NCBI GenBank assembly: GCA_964619955.1 | Contig: CAZUJF010000012.1 | Span: forward strand, 62,001 to 126,000 | DNA: 64,000 bases | DNA from: JACQFK01 sp964619955 | GTDB lineage: Bacteria > Planctomycetota > MHYJ01 > JACPRB01 | Direction of reading: 5' to 3' | Shown here: piece after piece, positions 1 to 7,703 of the stretch | Layout of the letters: each line of letters opens with the position of its first letter | Position numbering within the stretch: the first letter of the stretch is position 1 | Translations under genes and position numbers: made by a program | Notes under the pieces: generated by a model | Seen by the model: only the letters and a program-made list of their open reading frames with translations | Databases searched by the model: none | What the model was told of the DNA's origin: nothing

Positions 1-2019
1 AGCGGCGGCCAGAACGGCTTCCGCCTCTCCCTGCTGGGCTTCGAGCCGGTGGACGACTACGAGTACCTGGTCAAGGAGTCCTTCGGCCGGCGCCTCTTCC
101 CCGCCGCGCCGGAGCACAGCCTGCTGCTGACCAAGGGCATCGCCGCGGTGCCCCACGGCGGCGGCGAGAAGCTCAAGCGCGACAGCCATGAGTACCGGAT
201 GCTGGTGCGCTGGATCTCGCAGGGCATGCCGTACGGGCGCGAGGACGCCGCGACGCTCACCGACCTCTCGGTCTTCCCCCGCAACCGGGTGATGGAGCGC
301 GACGGCCGCCAGCAGCTCATGGTCGTCGCGACGTACAGCGACGGCTCCACGGAGAACGTCACGCAGACCGCGCGCTACGAGCCCAACGAGAAGCTCATGG
401 CCGAGGTCGGCGAGAGCGGCAACGTGAAGATGCTCGGCGTCCCGGGCGAGGTCGCGATCATGATCCGCTACCAGGACCGCGTCGCGGTCTTCGAGGCCAC
501 GGTTCCCCTGGGCGCGGTCGTAAAGGACCTGCCCCCCGTGCGCACGCTGGTCGACGAACACGTCTTCGCCAAGCTGAAGAAGCTCGGCATGCCGCCCAGC
601 GCCGTGGCCGACGACGCGATGTTCCTGCGCCGGCTCTCGCTGGACCTCACGGGCCGCCTGCCCTCGGCGCCGGAAGCCGCCGCCTTCCTCGAGGACAAGG
701 ACCCCGCCAAGCGCGACAAGGTCGTGGAGCGGATGCTGTCCGGCGACGCCTATGCGGACTACTTCGCCAACAAGTGGTCCTCGATCCTGCGCAACCGTCG
801 CGACAAGGACACCTACGCGGCCGGCAACTTCGCCTTCCACGAGTGGGTGCGCAACTCGCTGATCGAGAACAAGCCCTATGACGTCTTCGTCCGGGAGGTC
901 CTGACGGCCTCCGGCGAGATCAGCCGCAACCCGGCCGTGGCCTGGTACCGCCAGGTCACGAAGGACTTCGAGCAGGTCGAGGACGTGGCCCAGCTCTTCC
1001 TCGGCGTGCGCATCCAGTGCGCGCGCTGCCACCACCACCCCTTCGAGAAATGGAGCCGCGGGGACTACTACAGCATGTCCGCGTTCTTCTCCCGCGTGGG
1101 CCGCAAGGAGGGCCTCTCGCCCGACGAGCAGCGCGTCTTCCACAACCGCGGCAAGGCGGAGGCGAAACACCCCCGCTCCGGCGCCTCGCTCAAGCCCGCC
1201 GGACTCGGAACCCAGCCCGTCGAGCTCAGCGCCGACGACGACCCGCGCCTGGCGCTGGCCGAGTGGATGACGAAGCCGGAGAACCCCTTCTTCGCCCGGA
1301 CGCTGGTGAACCGCTACTGGAAGCACTTCTTCGGACGCGGGATCGTGGATCCCGAGGACGACATGCGGGACACCAACCCGCCCGCCAACAAGGAACTGCT
1401 GGACGGCCTCTCGAAGAAGTTCGTCGCGTCGGGATTCGACCTGAAGGACCTGGTCCGCAGCATCGTGCGCTCCTCGACCTACCAGCTCTCCTCGATCCCC
1501 AACGCGCACAACCTGAGCGACCGGCAGAGCTTCTCCCGCTACTATCCCCGGCGCCTGAACGCCGAGGTCCTGCTCGACGCCATCGACACGATGAACGGCA
1601 CCCACACCGCGTTCGGCGGGCTGCCCGCGGGCATGCGCGCGGTCCAGATCCCCGACCACGGCGGCGTGAACAGCTACTTCCTGACGGTCTTCGGGCGTCC
1701 CGCCGGCTCCAGCGCCTGCGAGTGCGAACGCTCCGTGGACGCCTCCCTCGCCCAGAGCCTGCACCTGCTCAATTCCCCCGACATTCACGGGAAAATGAGC
1801 TCGGGCGTAGCGAAACAGCTCTCCGCCGATATGAAGCGCACGGAGGCCGAGAAGATCACCGAGCTGTATCTCCGGTCCTTCAGCCGGCGGCCGACGGAGC
1901 ACGAGATGAAATACGCGACGGCGCACCTGGCGAAGTTCCCCGAGAAGGAGCGCCCGGCCGCCTACGAGGACATCGTGTGGGCTCTGGTGAACACGAAGGA
2001 GTTCCTCTTCAACCACTAA
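1..2019 (+). CDS. DUF1549/DUF1553 surface protein with bacterial Ig-like domain, 5' partial
   Basis: The reading frame is open from the first base, so the N-terminus, probably a signal peptide and a cytochrome-like PSCyt1 domain, lies outside the window; 672 residues are visible. A bacterial Ig-like (BIG2 type) segment covers about residues 85-175. DUF1549 follows from about 180 to 380 with the conserved CARCHHHPFEKW motif near residue 339, where the CxxCH could bind haem c. DUF1553 runs from about 415 to the end. These families are abundant in Planctomycetota and are nearly always paired with a DUF1501 gene, as here 34 bp downstream. The biochemical function is unknown; an exported, possibly haem-binding role is inferred. 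Confidence 0.9.
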   Translation, partial: SGGQNGFRLSLLGFEPVDDYEYLVKESFGRRLFPAAPEHSLLLTKGIAAVPHGGGEKLKRDSHEYRMLVRWISQGMPYGREDAATLTDLSVFPRNRVMERDGRQQLMVVATYSDGSTENVTQTARYEPNEKLMAEVGESGNVKMLGVPGEVAIMIRYQDRVAVFEATVPLGAVVKDLPPVRTLVDEHVFAKLKKLGMPPSAVADDAMFLRRLSLDLTGRLPSAPEAAAFLEDKDPAKRDKVVERMLSGDAYADYFANKWSSILRNRRDKDTYAAGNFAFHEWVRNSLIENKPYDVFVREVLTASGEISRNPAVAWYRQVTKDFEQVEDVAQLFLGVRIQCARCHHHPFEKWSRGDYYSMSAFFSRVGRKEGLSPDEQRVFHNRGKAEAKHPRSGASLKPAGLGTQPVELSADDDPRLALAEWMTKPENPFFARTLVNRYWKHFFGRGIVDPEDDMRDTNPPANKELLDGLSKKFVASGFDLKDLVRSIVRSSTYQLSSIPNAHNLSDRQSFSRYYPRRLNAEVLLDAIDTMNGTHTAFGGLPAGMRAVQIPDHGGVNSYFLTVFGRPAGSSACECERSVDASLAQSLHLLNSPDIHGKMSSGVAKQLSADMKRTEAEKITELYLRSFSRRPTEHEMKYATAHLAKFPEKERPAAYEDIVWALVNTKEFLFNH

Positions 2020-2053
2020 GAGCATCATTGGCTTGTACTGAAAGGGGCGATCG

Positions 2054-3343
2054 ATGATCACGATCAGCGGCGCACGGTATTCCTGGTGCGACGGTGTACC
2101 CCGGCGCAACTTCCTCAAGATCGGCGCGCTCGGCTTCGGCGGGCTCGCCCTGCCGGACCTGCTGCGGGCCGAGGCCGCGAACGGCGGCGGCTCCCGCAAG
2201 GCCGTGATCAACGTGCACCTCAGCGGCGGCCCCAGCCACCAGGACATGTGGGACCTCAAGCCCGAGGCCCCCTCCGAGATCCGCGGCGAGTTCCGCGCGA
2301 TCCCGACCAGCGTGGCGGGCATGCAGATCTGCGAGCTCTTCCCGAAACTCGCCACGATGGCCGACCGCTTCTCGATCATCCGCGGCCTGGTGGGCTCCGT
2401 CGACGAGCACAGCTACTCGACGGCCATGACCGGCTACTCGGAGAAGTCCCTCAGCGGCGCGGGCGGCCGTCCCTCCATGGGATCGGTGGTGTCCCGCCTC
2501 AACAGCGCGAGCAGCGAGCGCGCCCTGCCCTACGTCTCCCTCATGGGCAACGTGACCCCGGGCTACCTCGGGCCCGTCCACCAGCCCTACGTGCCCGACG
2601 GCGGCGGGCGCTCCAACCTCCGGGTCGGCAAGATCGACGGCGAGCGCATGAAGGGCCGCACCGACCTCTTGCGCGAGCTCGACACGATGCGGCGCGAAGC
2701 CGACGGCACGCACCAGATGGAGGCGATGGACTCCTTCACGCAGAAGGCGGTCGAGGTCGTCACGTCCGGCCGCATGGCGGACGCGCTCGACACCGACAAG
2801 GCGAAGGAGGACCTGAAGCGCTACACCGGCGGCAGCCCCAACGGGCGCGCCGGCGGCAACCGCAACTTCCTGATGGCGCGGCGGCTCATCGAGGCCGGCG
2901 TGCGCTGCGTCGCCATGTCCTGGGGCGGCTGGGACACCCATGAGAACAACTTCAAGTCGCTCCGCGACCAGCTCCCGGCGCTCGACCTGGGCCTCTCGTC
3001 GCTGCTCAACGACCTCAAGGACCGCGGCATGGACCAGGACGTCGCCATCGTCCTCTGGGGCGAGTTCGGCCGCACGCCGAAGATCAACGACAAGGCCGGC
3101 CGCGACCACTGGCCGCGGGTCTCCGCCGCGTTCGTCGCGGGCGGCGGCCTGAAGGGCGGACAGGTGATCGGCGAGTCCGACCGCTACGCGGGCGAGGCGA
3201 AGGTCCCCGTCCATCTGCACAAGGTGCACGCGAGCCTCTACCACGTGCTCGGCATCGACGTGGAACGGACGCAGTTCACGGATCCCATGGGACGTCCGCA
3301 GTACCTGCTCGACGTGCGCGAACCGCTCCGCGAGCTGGTCTAG
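2054..3343 (+). CDS. DUF1501 family protein, Tat-exported
   Basis: A 429-residue DUF1501 protein, related to the alkaline phosphatase/sulfatase fold. An N-terminal twin-arginine signal (Arg17-Arg18 in PRRNFLKIG, then a hydrophobic stretch) predicts Tat export of a folded protein. Visible family motifs are HLSGGPSHQDMWDLKP after the signal, WGGWDTHENN in the middle and WGEFGRTPKIND toward the C-terminus; their His/Asp residues are candidate metal ligands. AAAGGGG lies about 7 bases before the ATG. It forms the standard pair with the DUF1549/DUF1553 gene immediately upstream and probably shares its transcript. The substrate is unknown. Confidence 0.93.
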   Translation: MITISGARYSWCDGVPRRNFLKIGALGFGGLALPDLLRAEAANGGGSRKAVINVHLSGGPSHQDMWDLKPEAPSEIRGEFRAIPTSVAGMQICELFPKLATMADRFSIIRGLVGSVDEHSYSTAMTGYSEKSLSGAGGRPSMGSVVSRLNSASSERALPYVSLMGNVTPGYLGPVHQPYVPDGGGRSNLRVGKIDGERMKGRTDLLRELDTMRREADGTHQMEAMDSFTQKAVEVVTSGRMADALDTDKAKEDLKRYTGGSPNGRAGGNRNFLMARRLIEAGVRCVAMSWGGWDTHENNFKSLRDQLPALDLGLSSLLNDLKDRGMDQDVAIVLWGEFGRTPKINDKAGRDHWPRVSAAFVAGGGLKGGQVIGESDRYAGEAKVPVHLHKVHASLYHVLGIDVERTQFTDPMGRPQYLLDVREPLRELV

Positions 3344-3385
3344 ACGGCGCCTTTGGCTTGTCGGTACCCACTTGGGGGATACTCC

Positions 3386-6208
3386 ATGCGCACCCTGCTC
3401 GCCCTGCTCGCGCTCTCGACGGCCGTCCTTGCCCGGCAGGACAAGGCGGCGGGCGTCCCCCATCCGCGCCTCAACGCCCTCCAGCCCGCCGGCGCCAAGG
3501 CCGGGTCCGCCATCGACCTGAAGATCACGAGCGGGGCGGACCTCGACGGCGTCGACCGCCTGCTCTTCTCCCATCCCGGCCTGAAGGCCGAGCCCGTGCG
3601 GGAGGCGGCCGGCCGCCTTCACCCCAGGGGCCGCACGACCCTCAACACGTTCCGGGTGACGGTCGGGGCGGACGTCCCGCCCGGCGTCTACGAGGTCCGC
3701 GCCGCGGGCACCTTCGGCATCTCCAACGCCCGGCGCTTCGTGGTGGGCGACGTGGACGAGGTCTCCGAGAAGGAGCCCAACAACGACCCCGCCACGGCCC
3801 AGGAAGTGGCGCTCGGCACGATCGTGAACGGGGCCCTCGACGCCCAGAACTTCGACGCCTTCCGGATCAGGGCGCTGAAGGGCCAGCGCATCCTCGCCGA
3901 CTGCCAGGCGCTCCGCATCGATTCGCGCGCCCAGCCCGTCCTCACGCTGCTCAACGGCGAGGGCCAGGAGATCCGGCGCGTGATCGGGACCAAGTACCGC
4001 GACCCGCTGCTCGACTTCGGCGTCGAGCAGGACGGGCTGTTCACGATCCTCGTCTACGACCTGCTCTACCGGGGCGGCCCGGAGTACGCCTTCCGCCTGT
4101 CCGTCGGCACGACGCCCTGGATCGACTACGCCGACCCCTGCATCCTGAAGCCGGGCGCCGACAACACCGTCACCATCTTCGGACGCAACCTGCCCGGCGG
4201 CGCCCCGGCGGGTCTGACGCTCGACGGGCGGCCCATCGACAAGGTCGTCGTGACGATCAAGGCGCCCTCGGGGCCCGGCTCGGGGCTGCTGGAGTCGCCG
4301 CTGCGCCCGTCCGACGCCTCGGCGGACCTCGTCACGTGGCGCCTGCCCGGCTCCAACGCGATCCGCTTCGCGCTCGGCGACGAGCCGCTGCTCTCGGAGA
4401 TCGACGACGGCAACGTCGCCGACAAGGCCCAGGGCGTGACGCCTCCCGTCCAGATCTCGGGCCGCTTCGGCGCGCGCGGCGACCGCGACTGGGTCCGCTT
4501 CGAGGCGAAGAAGGGCGAGAAACTCTGGATCGAGGTCGTCAGCCAGCGTCTCGGACATCCGGTCGACCCCCAGCTCGTGATCCAGCAGATCAGCAGGAAC
4601 GAGAAGGGCGAGATCAGCGGCAAGGACATCGCGGATTCGGACGACCAGGCGCAGCCCATGCCCGCGATGGGCGGGAACATGGAGAAGCGCTACCGCGCCC
4701 AGCCCGAGGATCCCGCCGCGCTCTTCACCGCGCCCGCCGACGGCGCCTACCGCGTGCTCGTGCGCGACCTCTTCGCGAGCTCGCAGGGCGACCCGCGCTT
4801 CTCGTACCGCCTGGTGATCCGCCCCGCGAGGCCCGATTACCGCCTGGTGGCGTTTCCGCTCGAGACGATTCCCACGGAGGCGAAGCTCAACCCCGTCACG
4901 TGCATCCTGCGCCGGGGCGGCTCCGACCGCCTGCGCCTCGTCGCGTTCCGCCGCGAAGGCTTCGACGGCGCCATCCGCATCGAGGCGGCCGACCTGCCGC
5001 CCGGCGTGACGGCCCGGCCGGCGATCATCCCCCCGGAGTCGACGTCCATCGACCTCGTCCTGCAGGCGGCGCCGAACGCCCCCTCCTTCGCGGGGTCGCT
5101 GCGCATCCACGGCTGGGCGGTCGTGGACGGGAAGCCCGTCGGCCGTCCCGCGCTCGCCGCCGAGGCGCTTTTCGGCGTGAGCGACATGCAGAAGGACTCG
5201 CTCGTCACCCGCATCACGGAGAATATCGCGCTGGCGGTGGACGAGCATTTCACCGTGCCGCTGTCCCTGCAGACCGCGGACGCGCCGCTGCGCATGTCGC
5301 GCGGGGGGAAGCTCAAGGTCCCGGTCCGGCTCGCGAAGCAGGCGGAGGCGAAAGACCTCGACAAGGCCCAGATCAAGGTCGCGGTGGCCGGCCTGCCGGG
5401 CAAGCCCAACGAGAAGCCCGTCACGGTGAAGGAGCTGACGCTGACCCTGGCGAAGCCGGAGGGCGAGCTGGAGTTCGACTTCACGGAGAAGGCGCCGCTC
5501 GGGAAGCACACCCTGCATCTGACCGGGGACGTCGAGGTCGCGTATCTGCGCTGCCCCGAGCGGGTGAAGGAGGTCCAGGAGGAGCAGAAGCGGGTGGACG
5601 CCCTCGTCGCCGAGTCCGCGGGCGAGTTGAAGAAGGCCCAGGAGGCGAAGCAGAAGGCCGATGCGGCGCTGCAGAAGGCGAAGACGGCCAAGACCGATCC
5701 GGCCGCCGTGAAGACGGCCGAGGAGGAGCTGGCGGGGGCGGCCGACGCGGAAAAGAAGGCGGCCGAGTTCGCCAAGGGGGCGGAGGCGCTGAAGAAGGAG
5801 CTGGCCGAGGAGCTCAAGAAGGTCACCGAAGCGGCGAAGGAGAAGAAGATCAAGGTCTGGATCGCGTCGCTGCCGGTGGAGGTGGAGATCGTCGCCGCGC
5901 CGGCGGGCCTGAAAGCGGCGGACTCCCTCACGATCAAGGCGGGGGAGAAGGCGGATCTGGCGATCGACGTGGTCCGCGAGTTCGGCTTCGCGGACGAAGT
6001 GAAGATCGAGCTCGTGGCGCCCGCGGGGGCGGCGCTGAAGCTGGCGGCGCCGCTCACGGTGGCGGGCGCGGCGGCGCAGGGGACGGCCTCGATCGGCGCG
6101 GACAAGGGCGTGAAGCCGGGCGCCTACGCGGCCGTGCTGCGGGCCTCGTTCAAGTTCAACGGCAAGCCCTTCACGGCCGACCGCCCCGTGGAGATCAAGG
6201 TCGAATAA
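3386..6208 (+). CDS. Secreted protein with pre-peptidase C-terminal (PPC) domains and coiled coil
   Basis: The ATG at 3386 is preferred over an earlier in-frame start because GGGGG lies 7-12 bases before it and it begins a signal peptide (MRTLLALLALSTAVLA). The product has 940 residues. Two PPC-type beta-sandwich domains are seen: about 130-235, opened by an EPNNDPATAQEV motif, and about 325-480 with GDRDWVRFEAKKG. A lysine/alanine/glutamate-rich coiled coil spans about 728-821 and a beta-rich Ig-like segment ends the chain. PPC domains usually accompany exported enzymes, but no catalytic domain is visible, so a binding or scaffold role is likely. It is the last gene of the unit and is followed by a strong terminator. 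Confidence 0.82.
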   Translation: MRTLLALLALSTAVLARQDKAAGVPHPRLNALQPAGAKAGSAIDLKITSGADLDGVDRLLFSHPGLKAEPVREAAGRLHPRGRTTLNTFRVTVGADVPPGVYEVRAAGTFGISNARRFVVGDVDEVSEKEPNNDPATAQEVALGTIVNGALDAQNFDAFRIRALKGQRILADCQALRIDSRAQPVLTLLNGEGQEIRRVIGTKYRDPLLDFGVEQDGLFTILVYDLLYRGGPEYAFRLSVGTTPWIDYADPCILKPGADNTVTIFGRNLPGGAPAGLTLDGRPIDKVVVTIKAPSGPGSGLLESPLRPSDASADLVTWRLPGSNAIRFALGDEPLLSEIDDGNVADKAQGVTPPVQISGRFGARGDRDWVRFEAKKGEKLWIEVVSQRLGHPVDPQLVIQQISRNEKGEISGKDIADSDDQAQPMPAMGGNMEKRYRAQPEDPAALFTAPADGAYRVLVRDLFASSQGDPRFSYRLVIRPARPDYRLVAFPLETIPTEAKLNPVTCILRRGGSDRLRLVAFRREGFDGAIRIEAADLPPGVTARPAIIPPESTSIDLVLQAAPNAPSFAGSLRIHGWAVVDGKPVGRPALAAEALFGVSDMQKDSLVTRITENIALAVDEHFTVPLSLQTADAPLRMSRGGKLKVPVRLAKQAEAKDLDKAQIKVAVAGLPGKPNEKPVTVKELTLTLAKPEGELEFDFTEKAPLGKHTLHLTGDVEVAYLRCPERVKEVQEEQKRVDALVAESAGELKKAQEAKQKADAALQKAKTAKTDPAAVKTAEEELAGAADAEKKAAEFAKGAEALKKELAEELKKVTEAAKEKKIKVWIASLPVEVEIVAAPAGLKAADSLTIKAGEKADLAIDVVREFGFADEVKIELVAPAGAALKLAAPLTVAGAAAQGTASIGADKGVKPGAYAAVLRASFKFNGKPFTADRPVEIKVE

Positions 6209-6218
6209 TTCCGCGCTC

Positions 6219-6283
6219 AAAAAAAGCAGCCCGTCTGTTTTGTCGTGTCCAGGGACACGACAAAACAGACGGGCTGTTTTTTT
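6219..6283. terminator. Bidirectional intrinsic terminator with 24-bp perfect stem
   Basis: Arms 6227-6250 and 6253-6276 are exact reverse complements (24 bp). They are flanked by an A tract at 6219-6225 and a T tract at 6277-6283, so each strand ends in a U run. It lies in the 82-bp gap between convergent genes ending at 6208 and 6291 and should stop transcription from both sides. Confidence 0.95.
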
Positions 6284-6290
6284 CGTCTGC

Positions 6291-7700
6291 CTAGGCCAGG
6301 AGTTCCTTCACGACGTGGCCGTAGACGTCCGTGAGGCGGAAGTCGCGGCCCCCGTAGCGGTAGGTCAGCCGCTCGTGGTCCAGGCCCAGCAGATGCAGGA
6401 TCGTGGCGTGCAGGTCGTGCATGTGCACGCGGTCCAGGACCGCCAGGTGGCCCAGCTCGTCCGTCTCGCCGTGGGAATGGCCCGCCTTCACGCCGCCCCC
6501 CGCCAGCCAGGTCGTGAAGCCGCCCGGATTGTGGTCCCGGCCCGTGCCGTTCTTCTCGGCGTACGGCGTCCGGCCGAACTCCCCGCCCCACCAGACCAGC
6601 GTGTCCTCCAGCAGGCCCCGCCGCTTCAGGTCCTGCAGCAGCCCCGCAATGGGACGGTCCACCGCCCGGGCATGGTCCCCGTGCTTGGGCAGATTGCTGT
6701 GCTGGTCCCAGGCGGGGTTCGCGCTGTTGTCCCCGTAGGTCACCTGCACAAACCGCACCCCCTGCTCGCAGAGCCGCCTCGCCAGCAGACACTGGCGGCC
6801 GAAGGTGTCCGTCGCCTTCTCCCCGATCCCGTAGAGCGCCTGGGTCTCCTTCGACTCCTTCGAAAGATCCAGCACCTCCGGGGCCCCCGCCTGCATCCGC
6901 CAGGCGAGCTCGTACGACTCCGCCACCGCCTCGTATTCCGCATCGCCCGGCGAACGCCGCAGTTGCTCCGCGTTCAGCTCGCGCAGCAGCTCGAAGCGCC
7001 GCTTCTGCTCGGCTTCCGGGGACTTCAGATCGACCAGGTCCCGGATCGTCGACTCCGAGACCGGCCCGCCCGCGCGCCCCAGCGCGGTGCCCTGGAACAT
7101 CGGCGGCAGGAAGGCCGTCCCGTAGTTCCGCGCCCCGCCGTTGCCCGAGGACGGCGCGATCGAGACGAAGCCCGGCAGGTTCCGGTTCTCGCTCCCAAGC
7201 CCGTAGAGCGCCCAGGAGCCGAAGGAGGGGCGGATCTGCGAGGTGGACCCGCAGTGGAGGAACAAGGTCGACGGCCCGTGCGCCACGCCCTCCGTGTGCA
7301 TCGAGTGCACGAAGCACAACTCATCGATGTGGCGGTTCAGCTCGGGAAACAGGTTCGACGCCCAGTGCCCGGTCTGACCGTGCCTCGCGAAGCTCCAGGG
7401 GGACTTCATCACCCGCTGCGACGAGCCGCGCGTCCCGCTGTTCGCCACCGTGCGGGCGTCGTCGAAGCCCAGCATCTTCCCGTCCTGCTTCTCGAGCAGC
7501 GGCTTGTAGTCGAAGGAGTCCACGTGGCTCACGCCGCCCTGCATGAAGAGGAAGATCACGCGTTTCGCGCGCGGGCGGAAATGCGGCTGTTTCGGCGCGA
7601 GCGGATCGGAGGCCGCCTGAGCGGAGAGCCCCGCGAAGGCCAGCCCGCCGAAGCCGCAGGCCGCCTGCTTGAGCAGCGCCCGTCTGGAGAGCAGTTCCAT
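6291..7700 (-). CDS. DUF1501 family protein, Tat-exported
   Basis: A 469-residue DUF1501 protein with a Tat signal near the start (Arg6-Arg7 in LLSRRALLKQ) and a hydrophobic stretch ending around residue 30. Family motifs are FLFMQGGVSHVDSFDYKP near residues 50-67, then QHSNLPKHGDHARA and WWGGEFGRTPYAEKNGTGRD in the C-terminal half. It belongs to the alkaline-phosphatase-like superfamily by family knowledge, with unknown substrate. It begins only 3 bp after the DUF1549/DUF1553 gene ends and is the last gene of the operon that starts with the ECF sigma factor, so it may be under that control. Confidence 0.92.
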   Translation of the reverse strand: MELLSRRALLKQAACGFGGLAFAGLSAQAASDPLAPKQPHFRPRAKRVIFLFMQGGVSHVDSFDYKPLLEKQDGKMLGFDDARTVANSGTRGSSQRVMKSPWSFARHGQTGHWASNLFPELNRHIDELCFVHSMHTEGVAHGPSTLFLHCGSTSQIRPSFGSWALYGLGSENRNLPGFVSIAPSSGNGGARNYGTAFLPPMFQGTALGRAGGPVSESTIRDLVDLKSPEAEQKRRFELLRELNAEQLRRSPGDAEYEAVAESYELAWRMQAGAPEVLDLSKESKETQALYGIGEKATDTFGRQCLLARRLCEQGVRFVQVTYGDNSANPAWDQHSNLPKHGDHARAVDRPIAGLLQDLKRRGLLEDTLVWWGGEFGRTPYAEKNGTGRDHNPGGFTTWLAGGGVKAGHSHGETDELGHLAVLDRVHMHDLHATILHLLGLDHERLTYRYGGRDFRLTDVYGHVVKELLA

Positions 7701-7703
7701 GAC

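Noticed and set aside
2028..3361. TTGGCTTGT repeated before the genes at 2054 and 3386
   Set aside because: Nine bases in two leaders of one transcript; could be chance and no -10 partner is seen.
2009..6220. 1403-codon open frame on the minus strand opposite the DUF1501 and PPC genes
   Set aside because: It is the antisense shadow of two well-supported genes in a 70% GC genome; the translation is Arg/Gly/Leu-rich with no domain pattern.
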